Part shown: positions 27,901-42,805 of the stretch, in pieces
Numbering within the stretch: position 1 is the stretch's first letter
How the letters are laid out: every line of letters starts with the position of its first letter
Source: JAJVHZ01 sp041395385
Lineage (GTDB): Bacteria > Pseudomonadota > Gammaproteobacteria > JAJPIJ01
Assembly: GCA_041395385.1 (NCBI GenBank)
Contig: JAWLAN010000006.1
Span: forward strand, 62,001 to 126,000
Length of the DNA stretch: 64,000 nt
Direction: 5' to 3'
Notes under the pieces: model-generated
Database searches by the model: none
What the model was told of the DNA's origin: nothing
The model's input: only the letters and a program-made list of their open reading frames with translations
Made by a program: the position numbers and the translations under genes

Positions 27901-28114
27901 TGTCCCAGAGGTCCTTGAAGGCCGCCGGCGGCATGTCGGGGTGCCGCACGATGTTGTGCGCCTGTCCAATGAGCTCCGCTTCGCAGAATCCGCTCACCTC
28001 GATGAAGTCGCGATTGACGTAAGTAATGACGCCCTTGGGGCTGGTCTTCGACACGATGACGGTGTCGTCCCGCAGCTCCTTTTCTACGCCGGTCACCGGA
28101 TTGTTGATGCGCAT
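24912..28114 (-). CDS. Aer-like PAS chemoreceptor with CZB domain, one-base frameshift
   Basis: The N-terminal PAS (residues 20-120) strongly resembles aerotaxis receptor Aer: RHPDMPPAAFKDLWDTVKAG, GIVKNRCKNGDHYWV and GYMSVRRKAS, the FAD-binding type. TM1 (162-181), a four-helix-bundle-like sensor, TM2, HAMP, a second PAS, the signalling hairpin, and a C-terminal CZB zinc-binding domain (SHRDCDLGKWLYSRG, EKDHAAMHALV) follow, ending EWEEF. The frame breaks at a C4 run (27149-27152). One added base restores continuity between MQLE and NMQVTFAAVIACG, giving about 1067 residues. AAGGAG precedes the ATG. A homopolymer error is the likely cause. Confidence 0.88.
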
Positions 28115-28164
28115 GGCCTGTACTCCTTGAGTACGAAAGATCTAGTCAGAATTTCCGCGTGCAA

Positions 28165-28677
28165 TCAGTGCGTTGCGGCGCTCTCTCCGATCATGTCGGC
28201 GTCCACGAGGCGGTCAATGTCGAGCAGGATCAGCATCTTTCCGTCCAGCGTCGCCAGCCCCTTGACGCAGGCCGCGGCGCGGGCGACGCCGAGATCGGGA
28301 GCGGGCCTTACCTGCTCCGTCGGCACGGTGTAGACGTCCGAAACGGAATCCACCACGAAGCCCATGGTGCGTTCGCCCTGCTCGTTTCTCACCTTCAGCA
28401 CCACGACCACCGTAGTGTTGCCGAAGTCGACGCTCTCGAGGGCGAAGCGCCGGCGCAGGTCCACTATCGGGACGATCGTGCCGCGCAGGTTGATCACGCC
28501 GCGTATGTATTCCGGCGTGTTCGGGATCGGCGTGGCGCTGTCCCAGCCCTTGATCTCCTGCACCCGCAGGATGTCCACGCCGTACTCTTCGTCGGCGAGG
28601 ATGAACGTGAGGTATTGACTCGTCTCACCCCCGTGCTGGACCGCTGGGGGGGCGGCCTGCGGCTGTTCGGTGCTCAT
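28165..28677 (-). CDS. cheW: Chemotaxis coupling protein
   Basis: Links receptors to the CheA kinase. 170 residues with the CheW core: YGVDILRVQEIKGW, IRGVINLRGTIVPIVDLR and MGFVVDSVSDVYTV. An excellent GAGGAGG lies just ahead of the ATG, which follows the cheA stop by ten bases. Confidence 0.95.
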   Translation of the reverse strand: MSTEQPQAAPPAVQHGGETSQYLTFILADEEYGVDILRVQEIKGWDSATPIPNTPEYIRGVINLRGTIVPIVDLRRRFALESVDFGNTTVVVVLKVRNEQGERTMGFVVDSVSDVYTVPTEQVRPAPDLGVARAAACVKGLATLDGKMLILLDIDRLVDADMIGESAATH

Positions 28678-28687
28678 GAATTCCTCC

Positions 28688-31152
<2,465 letters not shown>

Positions 31153-31226
31153 GCTCAAAGCCCCATGATTTGACGAAGGATCTGTACGGGGGTGCGCCGC
31201 AGCCGCACTGTCCCCATGTGAGGGAG

Positions 31227-31253
31227 TTAGCGGCCCCGATGCCGCAGACTTTA
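31227..31253 (-). promoter_or_regulatory. Sigma-28 (FliA) promoter of the chemosensory cluster
   Basis: TAAAGTCT, 11 bases, then GCCGCTAA, against the sigma-28 consensus TAAAGTTT-N11-GCCGATAA: one mismatch in each hexamer-plus-two box and exact spacing. It lies 75 bases before the cheY start and predicts transcription starting near 31220. Strong support for flagellar-regulon control. Confidence 0.8.
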
Positions 31254-31351
31254 GGTGGAGTCGGTGCCGGCGACGCCGACCGCGAGTCGGCGCCGGCGTC
31301 CGGGGCCAGGCGTCGTCGCGCCGGCGCCCGGCGGTCGCGGACAGCAGGTGA

Positions 31352-31960
31352 TCAGGGAGCGCGCTCGAGCCGCCAGAGCGGGATGCCGAGGCCGCGCCGA
31401 AGCCAGAGGCCGGCGCCGATCTCGAGGAATGAACGCTGCAGCCTCGCGCGGTACCACCGCGCCGGCCGCAGGCGCACGTCACCGTCGGTGCGCTGCCGAT
31501 CCGCGTTCGACGTCCAGTCCTCGCTCGTCAGCGCATTGAAGTAGAGCACACCGTCGCTCAGGCGCGCCAGATTGGCGAGTGCGCGCGCCGCCTGCCCGTC
31601 CCGCAGGTACTGCAGCACGCCGTTGCAGACGATGAGTTGGAAGGGTCTGCGCGCGACATAGTGGTCGAGGCTGCCCTGCGTCCAGCCGTAGCGGCGGCAG
31701 AGGTAATCGCTGAACTCCAGGCCGGTGTACGCCGCCGACGGCAAGAGCTTGCTGAAAGGCGTGCGCAACCAGCCGCAGCCGCAACCGGCGTCGAGGATGC
31801 GCCGCACCGGAAGGTCCAGATAACCGAGGTACGCGGCGATGAACCGCGCCAGCCGACGCATGTCCTCGCGGCTGTTCACCGCGGTGCGCGGATCGAGGTA
31901 GTAGCGCCGGTAGTAGTCCCGGTCGAACCGCGCAGCGCCCGCCGGTCTCGTGGCTGCCAT
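31352..31960 (-). CDS. Class I SAM-dependent methyltransferase
   Basis: 202 residues. Motif I ILDAGCGCGWL binds SAM; YTGLEFSDYLC and LIVCNGVLQYL follow as the later Rossmann strands. The substrate cannot be read from the sequence. Only four bases separate the start from the icd stop, so it is probably co-transcribed with icd. The C-terminus (ARWYRARLQRSFLEIG) is basic. Confidence 0.78.
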   Translation of the reverse strand: MAATRPAGAARFDRDYYRRYYLDPRTAVNSREDMRRLARFIAAYLGYLDLPVRRILDAGCGCGWLRTPFSKLLPSAAYTGLEFSDYLCRRYGWTQGSLDHYVARRPFQLIVCNGVLQYLRDGQAARALANLARLSDGVLYFNALTSEDWTSNADRQRTDGDVRLRPARWYRARLQRSFLEIGAGLWLRRGLGIPLWRLERAP

Positions 31961-31964
31961 GGCC

Positions 31965-33305
<1,341 letters not shown>

Positions 33306-33461
33306 GAGTCTCTGGAGTTATTGTCGTCGGTCGCGTAGGCGGAACGGCCTACGATAACCGGTCACGTGCGATGGCGCCACATCGTGCATCGCGGACTCGC
33401 ATCGCCGCCCGTTGAACGCCGGCGGCGATGCCGTCGATGCACGAGCCACAGGCGACGCAAG

Positions 33462-33497
33462 AAAAAACCCGTCCGGCCTTTGCGTGCCGGACGGGTT
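33462..33497 (-). terminator. Intrinsic terminator after aceA
   Basis: On the minus strand CCCGTCCGGC, an 8-base loop and GCCGGACGGG form a perfect 10-bp stem followed by TTTTTT, starting about 40 bases after the aceA stop. Separates aceA from icd. Confidence 0.9.
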
Positions 33498-33535
33498 GGC
33501 AGGAGTGTTACTCGGCAGGCGTCACGCGCCGTCGA

Positions 33536-34846
33536 TTAGTGATGGAACTGCTCTTCCTCGGTCGAGCCCGTGAGCGCCGTCACCGACGAGGCGCCGCCCT
33601 GGATGACGGTGGTGACGTCGTCGAAGTAGCCGGTGCCGACTTCCTGCTGGTGCGACACGAAGGTGTAGCCGCGGTCGCGGGCCGCGAACTCCGGCTCCTG
33701 CACTTTCTCGACATAGGCCGACATGCCGCGCTGCACGTAGTCCTGCGCCAGGTCAAACATGTTGTACCACATGTTGTGGATGCCGGCGAGCGTGATGAAC
33801 TGGTACTTGTAGCCCATCGCGCCCAGCTCGCGCTGGAACTTCGCGATCGTGGCGTCGTCGAGATTCTTTTTCCAGTTGAACGACGGCGAGCAATTGTACG
33901 CCAGCAGCTGATCCGGGTTCTGCTTCTTCAGCGCCTCGGCGAACTTCCGCGCGAACTCGAGATCCGGCGTGCCGGTCTCGCACCACACCAGGTCGGCGTA
34001 GGGCGCGTAGGCCAGGCCGCGGCTGATGGCCTGCTGCAGCCCCTTCTTGGTCTTGTAGAAGCCCTCGGAGGTCCGCTCGCCGGTGAGGAACGGCTTGTCG
34101 TTCTCGTCACAGTCGCTGGTCAGCAGATCGGCCGCCTCGGCGTCGGTGCGGGCGAGGATCAGCGTCGGCACGCCGAGCGTGTCGGCCGCCAGACGCGCGG
34201 CGATGAGCTTCTGCACCGCCTCCTGCGTGGGCACCAGCACCTTGCCGCCCATGTGGCCGCACTTCTTGACCGATGCCAGCTGGTCCTCGAAGTGCACACC
34301 GGCGGCGCCGGCCTTGATCATCGCCTTCATGAGCTCGAAGGCGTTGAGCACGCCGCCGAATCCGGCCTCGGCATCGGCGACGATCGGCGCGAAGTAGTCG
34401 ACGTAGCCCTTGTCGCCGGGCATGACGCCCTTGGCGCACTGGATCTCGTCGGCGCGCTTGAAGCTGTTGTTGATGCGCTCGACCACCGCCGGAACGGAGT
34501 TCACGGGGTACAGCGACTGGTCGGGGTACATCGTCATGTAGGTGTTGTTGTCGGCGGCGACCTGCCAGCCGGAGAGGTAGATGGCCTTGATGCCGGCCTT
34601 CACCTGCTGCATGGCCTGACCGCCGGTCAGGGCGCCCAGACAGTTGATGTAAGGCTCGGCGTGGATGAGCCGAAAGAGCTTCTCGGCGCCGCGCTTGGCC
34701 AGCGTGTACTCGATCGGCATCGAGCCGCGCAGGCGCACCACGTCGGCGGCCGAGTAGCCGCGCCGGACGTTCTTCCAGCGCGGGCTGTTCGCCCATTCCT
34801 GCTCCAATTGCTTCACTGCGTCCTGAAACTTCGGATTGTTCGACAT
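33536..34846 (-). CDS. aceA: Isocitrate lyase
   Basis: Splits isocitrate to glyoxylate and succinate, the first glyoxylate-shunt step. 436 residues with the signature KKCGHMGGK carrying the catalytic Cys, the GGVLNAFELMKAMI region, WCETGTPDLEFARKFAE and the YNCSPSFNWKK active-site segment. GGAGAAAAC precedes the ATG (MSNNPKFQD). The frame is open upstream but unrelated there. Located 26 bases after aceB, presumably one transcript. Confidence 0.96.
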   Translation of the reverse strand: MSNNPKFQDAVKQLEQEWANSPRWKNVRRGYSAADVVRLRGSMPIEYTLAKRGAEKLFRLIHAEPYINCLGALTGGQAMQQVKAGIKAIYLSGWQVAADNNTYMTMYPDQSLYPVNSVPAVVERINNSFKRADEIQCAKGVMPGDKGYVDYFAPIVADAEAGFGGVLNAFELMKAMIKAGAAGVHFEDQLASVKKCGHMGGKVLVPTQEAVQKLIAARLAADTLGVPTLILARTDAEAADLLTSDCDENDKPFLTGERTSEGFYKTKKGLQQAISRGLAYAPYADLVWCETGTPDLEFARKFAEALKKQNPDQLLAYNCSPSFNWKKNLDDATIAKFQRELGAMGYKYQFITLAGIHNMWYNMFDLAQDYVQRGMSAYVEKVQEPEFAARDRGYTFVSHQQEVGTGYFDDVTTVIQGGASSVTALTGSTEEEQFHH

Positions 34847-34872
34847 AACCAGTTTTCTCCTGCCAGTGCGCT

Positions 34873-36482
34873 TCAGGCCAAAAGCCCGTAAGCCTCCAAG
34901 GTCAAAAAGTTCGGCAGCCGCTTCCCAGTCACCATTTTGTCCAAGAGCTCCGCGGCCTCTTTGTATTTGCGGGACTGGTAGAGCACGTCGCCCAGCTGCC
35001 GACGAATGATTTGCAGATCCTCTGCGAGCAGCTCCCTGAACATCTCGACAGTGACGCGGCGCCCGTCCTCGAGCACTCCCTTGGGATGCCGTATCCACTG
35101 CCAGATCTGCGCGCGGGAGATCTCCGCCGTCGCAGCGTCCTCCATCAGGTTGGCGATCGGGACGGCGCCCCGGCCGCTCAACCACGATTCGGTATACCTC
35201 AATGCCGCGCTCACGTTGTTGATGAGGCCGCGTATGGTGATCGTCCCGGCTGGAACCTTCAACAGATCCGCGGCCGTCACGTGAACGTCCTCACGCAGGA
35301 TGTGCAGCTGGTTCGGCCCGGGCATGAACCGGTCGAAGACCTCGCGCGCCAGCGGCACCAGCAGCGGGTGCGCGACCCAGGTGCCGTCGTGGCCCGCCTT
35401 CACCTCCCGTTCCTTGTCGGCGCGCGCACCTTGGCGAGCGCCGCCTCGTTGGCGATGTGATCGTCCTTGATCGGTATCTGCGCCGCCATGCCGCCCATGG
35501 CGTAGGCACCGCGCCGGTGGCAGGTCTGTATGAGCAGGTGCGAATAGGATTTCAGGAAGTGCTGATCCATGGTCAGCTGCGCGCGATCGGGCAGCACGAA
35601 TTCCGGATGGTTGCGCATGCACTTGATGAAACTAAAGACATAGTCCCAGCGGCCGCAGTTCAGGCCGACGGCGTGATCGCGCAGCTCGTAGAGGATCTCG
35701 TGCATCTCGAAGACGGCGGTCAGCGTCTCCACCAGCGCGGTGGCCTTGATCGTGCCGCGCAGGATGCCGAGGGTGTCCTGGGCGAAGTTGAACACCTCGT
35801 TCCACAGCCGCGCCTCGCGGTGACTCTCCATCTTCGGCAGGTAGAAATACGGACCGGCGCCCTTGTCGATGAGGGCTCTCGCGTTGTGGAAGAAGAAAAG
35901 ACCGAAATCGAACAGCCCGGCGGGGATGGCCTCGCCGTTCAGCAGGCAATGTCCCTCGTGCAGGTGCCAGCCGCGCGGCCGCACGATGAGCGTCGCCGTA
36001 TTCGGATTCAGCCGGTAGGTCTTGCCCTCCGGCCCGCGGAAATCGATGGTCCCCCGGACGGCGTCGTAGAGATTGACCTGGCCGTCCATCATCTGCTCCC
36101 AGGTGGGGCTGGAAGAGTCCTCGAAGTCGGCCATGAAAGTGTCGGCGCCGCAGTTCAGCGCGTTGATCACCATCTTGCGGTCCACCGGCCCGGTGATCTC
36201 CACGCGCCGGTCCTGCAGCAGCGGCGGCACGCCGGCGACCTTCCATTCGCCCTCGCGCACGTGCCGGGTCTCCGGCAGGAAGTCCGGCAGACCGCCGGCA
36301 TCGAAGTACTCCTGGCGGCGGATGCGGATGTTCAGCAACTCCTTGCAGCGGGGAGCGAACCGAGCGGCCAGCTCTTCCACGAAGCCGAGGGCATCGGGCG
36401 TGAGCAGCTCGGCATAACGCCGGGTCACCGGTCCGTTAATCACCAGACCGGACTGAAACGCGGAACTGAGGATTGCGCTCAT
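34873..36482 (-). CDS. aceB: Malate synthase A, 2-base frameshift
   Basis: Condenses glyoxylate with acetyl-CoA to malate. The N-terminal two thirds contain the malate-synthase core VINALNCGADTFMADFEDS, IVRPRGWHLHEGH and KMESHREARLWNEVF. The last third (AGHDGTWVAHPLLVPLA, MEDAATAEISRAQIWQW) is in another frame. An extra GC in the GCGCGC run at 35421-35428 explains it: removing it gives ALAKVRADKEREVKAGHDG and one protein of about 536 residues, the normal length. ATG 36482 is preferred over an in-frame GTG at 36491 because AGGAG is then at proper distance. Likely a sequence error. Confidence 0.9.
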
Positions 36483-36573
36483 CTCCGTCACCGCTCCTCC
36501 GCAGCTGTGGCCCCGATGGATTCGGGGCGGAATATCAATCAGATGATACCGAATTTAGGTTGCGGCGCACCAT

Positions 36574-36604
36574 TTGACAAGGCAATTTTTTCAATATTTA
36601 GTAT
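36574..36604 (+). promoter_or_regulatory. Promoter of the lysR-type gene
   Basis: A perfect -35 TTGACA (36574-36579) is followed by an AT-rich segment holding weak -10 choices (TATTTA at 15 bases, TAGTAT at 19). It lies 30-60 bases before the LysR start, in the aceB/lysR divergent gap. Confidence 0.45.
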
Positions 36605-36620
36605 TAACCCAGCCAATACT
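36600..36620. promoter_or_regulatory. Dyad with T-N11-A geometry, LysR-type binding-site candidate
   Basis: AGTATT, nine bases, AATACT: a perfect 6-bp inverted repeat containing a T-N11-A core, the usual LysR-family box. It overlaps the presumed -10 and start region of the lysR-type gene, which would suit autorepression, and is about 120 bases upstream of aceB. Confidence 0.5.
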
Positions 36621-36632
36621 GAGCTCCGGCCC

Positions 36633-37622
36633 ATGCCCAACCGGGACCAGCGCTTCTACTACAAGCAGGACCGGCTCAAGCAGCTCCGGGCCTTCTGTTA
36701 CAGCGCCGAAACCGGACGCATTTCGAAGGCCGCGGAGCGGATGTTCCTCAGCCAGCCCTCCGTGTCCCTGCTTGTGCAGGCCCTGGAGAAGGACCTCAGC
36801 GCCAAGCTGTTCGAGCGCAACGGTCCCCGCATCCAGCTCACGCCGCAGGGACGGCTGCTCTACGAGCTGGCCGCCCCGCTCGTGGAGGGCATGGAGGCGC
36901 TGCCGGCGACCTTCGCGGAGAAGTCCCAGAACATCGTCTCCGGGGAGCTGCGGATCGCGGCCGGCGAAACGGCCATCCTCTACATCCTGCCGGAGGCCAT
37001 GAAGCAGTTCACGGAGTCCTACCCGGCCGTGCACTTCAATCTCCACAACGTCACCGCGCGAGACGGGCTTGCGCTGCTGCGGGCGAACGAGGCGGAGTTC
37101 ATGGTCGGCACCCTGCTGGAGATGTCCGACGACATCGAGTACCGGCCGCTCGGGGCCTACGATCCCATGCTCATTACCCCGCGCGCCCATCCGCTGGCCT
37201 CCCGCAAGGACATCACCCTGCAGGACATCGCCGCCCATGGCCTCATCCTCCCGCCCCGCCACCTGTCCAGCTCGCGCATGGTCGACCTCGTGTTCGAGCA
37301 GCACCACGTGCCCTACCAGATCCGCCTGGAGGCCGGCGGCTGGGAGGTCATCAAGCAGTTCGTGGCGCGCGGGCTGGGGATTTCCATCTGCGCGAGCCTC
37401 TGCCTGACCGGCAACGAGGACCTCGCGGCCATACCGGTCGGCCATTACTTCCCGCGCCGGAACTACGGGATCATCCTTCGCAAGGGCAAGCACCTGAGCC
37501 CCGCCGGCCGGCATTTCATCGACCTGCTGTCGCAGACGAACCTAAAGGCGAATCCGGCGGTCAAACCTGTGCGCTCCGCCCAGCGCCGGCGCTTGTCAAA
37601 AGGCGGAAAACGCGACATATAA
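36633..37622 (+). CDS. LysR-family transcriptional regulator
   Basis: 329 residues with an N-terminal winged helix (LKQLRAFCYSAETGRISKAA, ERMFLSQPSVSLLVQALEKD) and a periplasmic-binding-type effector domain (about 100-300). Divergently transcribed from aceB-aceA across a 150-bp gap, so regulation of the glyoxylate shunt is the natural guess; the effector is unknown. The frame is open for over 1 kb upstream, but that part is the antisense of aceB. The ATG at MPNRDQRFYYKQDRL is the sensible start. Confidence 0.87.
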   Translation: MPNRDQRFYYKQDRLKQLRAFCYSAETGRISKAAERMFLSQPSVSLLVQALEKDLSAKLFERNGPRIQLTPQGRLLYELAAPLVEGMEALPATFAEKSQNIVSGELRIAAGETAILYILPEAMKQFTESYPAVHFNLHNVTARDGLALLRANEAEFMVGTLLEMSDDIEYRPLGAYDPMLITPRAHPLASRKDITLQDIAAHGLILPPRHLSSSRMVDLVFEQHHVPYQIRLEAGGWEVIKQFVARGLGISICASLCLTGNEDLAAIPVGHYFPRRNYGIILRKGKHLSPAGRHFIDLLSQTNLKANPAVKPVRSAQRRRLSKGGKRDI

Positions 37623-37662
37623 TGGCTCAAGGGTCTCGGTAACGGGTTCCGGGGTTTTCGGC

Positions 37663-37983
37663 ATGAGTGAGAAACCAGTTACGCGACGTGACGACGGGTT
37701 GGCGCTGGAGGAGGCGCGGCCGCGCGTCAAGCGTCCGCCGCTGTACAACGTGGTCCTGCTGAACGACGACTTCACACCGATGGAGTTCGTCGTCCACATC
37801 CTCGAACGCTTCTTCGCCAAGGACCGCCCGAGCGCGACGCGCATCATGCTCGAGGTGCACACGCGCGGCAAAGGCATCTGCGGCGCATACACCCACGAAA
37901 TCGCCGAAACCAAGGTCGCGCAGGTCAACGCCTATTCACGCGAGAACCAGCATCCACTGCTCTGTACCCTTGAACCCGTCTAA
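37663..37983 (+). CDS. clpS: ATP-dependent Clp protease adaptor ClpS
   Basis: N-end-rule adaptor that delivers substrates to ClpAP. 106 residues with the peptide-binding core YNVVLLNDDFTPMEFVVHIL, the MLEVHTRGKGICGAYTHEIAE segment and a flexible N-terminus. Directly upstream of clpA by 21 bases, the standard arrangement. Confidence 0.95.
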   Translation: MSEKPVTRRDDGLALEEARPRVKRPPLYNVVLLNDDFTPMEFVVHILERFFAKDRPSATRIMLEVHTRGKGICGAYTHEIAETKVAQVNAYSRENQHPLLCTLEPV

Positions 37984-38004
37984 ATATTGAAAGGGGTTTG
38001 AAAC

Positions 38005-40278
<2,274 letters not shown>

Positions 40279-40320
40279 TCCGCGCGCCGGCGCGGCTCCG
40301 GCGTGCGTCCGGCCGGCGCC

Positions 40321-41634
40321 CTAGATCCGCTTGGTGAACACCTTGGAGTTGCGCTGCAGGTTGTAGAGCCGCTTCTTCGCGATCGGCAGCTCCTCGACGG
40401 AGGCCTCCACGAACCCGCGCTCGATGAACCAGTGCGCGGTCTGCGTCGTCAGCACGAACAGTCCTTTCAGACCCATCTGGCGCGTCGCCGCCTCCAGGTT
40501 CGACAACAGCAGGTCGCCCCGCCCTTCCTTGCGGTAGTCCGGGTGCACGGACAGACAGGCCAGTTCGGCCATGCCCTCCTCCGCGAACGGATAGATCGCG
40601 CCGCAGCCGATGATGGTGCCGTCGCGAACCAGTACCGAGAACTGATCGATCTCCGTCTCCAGCTTCTCACGCGACCGCCGCACCAGCGTTCCGTCCTCCT
40701 CCAGCGGAGCGATCAGCTCGAGGATTCCCGCGACGTCGTCGATGGTCGCCTTGCGCAGGGTGTCGAACGGTGAGGCCGACACCAACGTGCCGATGCCGTC
40801 GCGCGTGAACAGCTCGAGCAGCAGCGCGCCGTCCACGCGCCGGTCCACGAGGTGCGCGCGCCGCACGCCGTTGCGGCAGGCGTTGATCGCGTCATCCAGT
40901 TCGGGCATGCGATCGGCCAGCCCGGCGGTCGAGGACAGCAGCTGCTGTGCCTCGCTGTCGGTAAACTGCCGCACCAGCTTGCCCTTGCGATCGATGACGT
41001 GCCGCCCTTCCAGCAGGAATATGAGCTTGGCCGCGCCGAGCGCGGAGGAAACGGCCGTGGCGACCTCGTGCGCGTTCACGTTGAAGCTCTCTCCCGTCGG
41101 CGAATACCCGATCGGGGGGACCACCACGATGTCGCCGCTGTCGAGATCGGACCTGATGGCCTCGACGTCAACGCGCCTGACGTTCCCCGTATAGTGGAAG
41201 TCCACGCCGTTGCGCACTCCGATGGGCTTGGCCGTCACGTAGTTGCCGGAGGCCACACGGATGCGCGCATTCGGGGTCGGTGAATTCGCCAGTCCCTGCG
41301 AAAGCATGGCCATCACCTCGATGACCACGGTTCCGACCGCGTCCTTCACGCACGCGAGCGTCGCCTCGTCGGTGATGCGTATCCCCTTCTCCGTTCTGAA
41401 CTCCAGGCCACGGCCCTGCAGGCGCTCGTTCAGCTGATGGCGCGTGCCCGGGACGATGACCAGGCGTATCCCCAGGCTCGACAGCAGGGCGATGTCATGG
41501 ACGAGATTCCGGAAGGTCGCGTCGGCCACGGCCTGTCCGCTGAAGCAGAGCACGAAGGTCTGCCCACGGTGCGCATGGATGTAGGGGGAAGCCTGCCTGA
41601 ACCAGTCGACGAACTGTTTGTGCTTTTCCACCAT
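40321..41634 (-). CDS. argA: N-acetylglutamate synthase (amino-acid kinase plus GNAT)
   Basis: First step of arginine synthesis: acetylates glutamate with acetyl-CoA. The 437-residue protein has an amino-acid-kinase-like domain (about 1-290; FVLCFSGQAVAD, LGIRLVIVPGTRHQLNERL) and a C-terminal GNAT domain (about 295-437; CGAIYPF, ELACLSVHPDYRKEGRGDLL, HWFIERGF). This two-domain form is typical of gammaproteobacteria. It follows argE by 13 bases, so the two arginine genes are one unit. Convergent with clpA. Confidence 0.94.
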   Translation of the reverse strand: MVEKHKQFVDWFRQASPYIHAHRGQTFVLCFSGQAVADATFRNLVHDIALLSSLGIRLVIVPGTRHQLNERLQGRGLEFRTEKGIRITDEATLACVKDAVGTVVIEVMAMLSQGLANSPTPNARIRVASGNYVTAKPIGVRNGVDFHYTGNVRRVDVEAIRSDLDSGDIVVVPPIGYSPTGESFNVNAHEVATAVSSALGAAKLIFLLEGRHVIDRKGKLVRQFTDSEAQQLLSSTAGLADRMPELDDAINACRNGVRRAHLVDRRVDGALLLELFTRDGIGTLVSASPFDTLRKATIDDVAGILELIAPLEEDGTLVRRSREKLETEIDQFSVLVRDGTIIGCGAIYPFAEEGMAELACLSVHPDYRKEGRGDLLLSNLEAATRQMGLKGLFVLTTQTAHWFIERGFVEASVEELPIAKKRLYNLQRNSKVFTKRI

Positions 41635-41647
41635 CTGCGTCGCCCCG

Positions 41648-42805
41648 TCACCGTATGCAGAAATAGTCGATCATCCCCTGCAGGACCTTCACCATCGGCT
41701 CGAAGTGCGCGACCGGCACGTACTCGTTCGGCTGGTGCGCACGCGATATGTCGCCGGCACCGAGCACGACGGTCTCCAGGCCCATCTGCTGCAGGTAAGG
41801 GCCCTCGGTGCCGAATGCCACCGATCCGGCGATCTTGCCGGTCAGCACCTCGGCCACGTGCACCACCTGGGCGCGCGGATCGGTATCGAGCGGCGGCACG
41901 CCTTCGAACAGCGACCCCACCTCGGCGGTGAGTCCCGTGTCGCGCAGCGCCGCGGTGACCACCTCGCGCATCTCTGCGCGTATGTCGTCGGCCTGCATCA
42001 CCGGCAGGATGCGCAAATCGACGTGCAACTCGCACTCGGCGCAGATCTTGTTCGGGCTTTCTCCGCCGTGCACGTGACCGAGGTTCATCGTCGGCACCTG
42101 CACGGTGAACGCCTCGTCGCGAAAGCGGCGCTGCAGTTCCTCGCGCCAGCCGACCAGCGCGGTGATGACCTTGTTCATGCCCTCCAACGCGCTGCGGCCG
42201 CTGGCCGGGTCGCTGGCGTGACCGGACTGGCCGAGGACGCGGATCACCTCCATCATCACGCCCTTGTGGGCGCGGATCGGTCTCAGGCCAGTCGGCTCGC
42301 CGATCAGCGCCCGGGCCCCGCGCAGATCGACCGCCGACTGCAGCGCCTTGACGCCGGCCATCGAGCTCTCCTCGTCGGCGGTGGCGCACACGACCAGCGA
42401 TCGGCGCAGCCGGTCCGGATTCAGCCCCTGCAGCGACTCCAGCACCAGCGGGAAGAACGCCTTCATGTCCGCCGCGCCCAATCCGTGCAGCCGGCCGTCG
42501 CGCTCGACGAGCCGGAAAGGGTCGGTGAGCCAGCCATGCTCGTCGCAGGGCACGGTATCGGTATGCCCGGAGAGCACCAGGCCCGGCTCACCGTATCCCA
42601 GCGTGGCGACGAGGTCGACCTTGTCGATGCCTCGGTGCACCGGCACCCACTCGACGCGGAATCCGAAGTCCTCGAGCCAGGTCGCGATCAACTCCGCCAC
42701 GCCGCGATTGCTGCAGTCCAGACGTGGGTCGTGACTGCTCACCGAGGGCACTGCGACCAGCCGGCCAAGCTGGTGGGCGATACGCGAGTAATCAATGAAA
42801 CTCAT
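41648..42805 (-). CDS. argE: Acetylornithine deacetylase
   Basis: Hydrolyses N-acetylornithine to ornithine, a zinc M20-family enzyme. 385 residues with metal-site motifs SGHTDTVPCDE, GLGAADMKAFFPL, TADEESSMAGV and ALIGEPTGLRP. The start is MSFIDYSRIAHQL; a longer open frame adds 30 proline- and arginine-rich residues with no family match. argE-argA together give both ends of the acetylated arginine pathway. DapE homology is excluded by the ArgE-type spacing and by the neighbour. Confidence 0.9.
   Translation of the reverse strand: MSFIDYSRIAHQLGRLVAVPSVSSHDPRLDCSNRGVAELIATWLEDFGFRVEWVPVHRGIDKVDLVATLGYGEPGLVLSGHTDTVPCDEHGWLTDPFRLVERDGRLHGLGAADMKAFFPLVLESLQGLNPDRLRRSLVVCATADEESSMAGVKALQSAVDLRGARALIGEPTGLRPIRAHKGVMMEVIRVLGQSGHASDPASGRSALEGMNKVITALVGWREELQRRFRDEAFTVQVPTMNLGHVHGGESPNKICAECELHVDLRILPVMQADDIRAEMREVVTAALRDTGLTAEVGSLFEGVPPLDTDPRAQVVHVAEVLTGKIAGSVAFGTEGPYLQQMGLETVVLGAGDISRAHQPNEYVPVAHFEPMVKVLQGMIDYFCIR

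Noticed and set aside
40279..40320. GC-rich inverted repeats between clpA and argA as a terminator
   Set aside because: Arms are imperfect and no T run follows on either strand.
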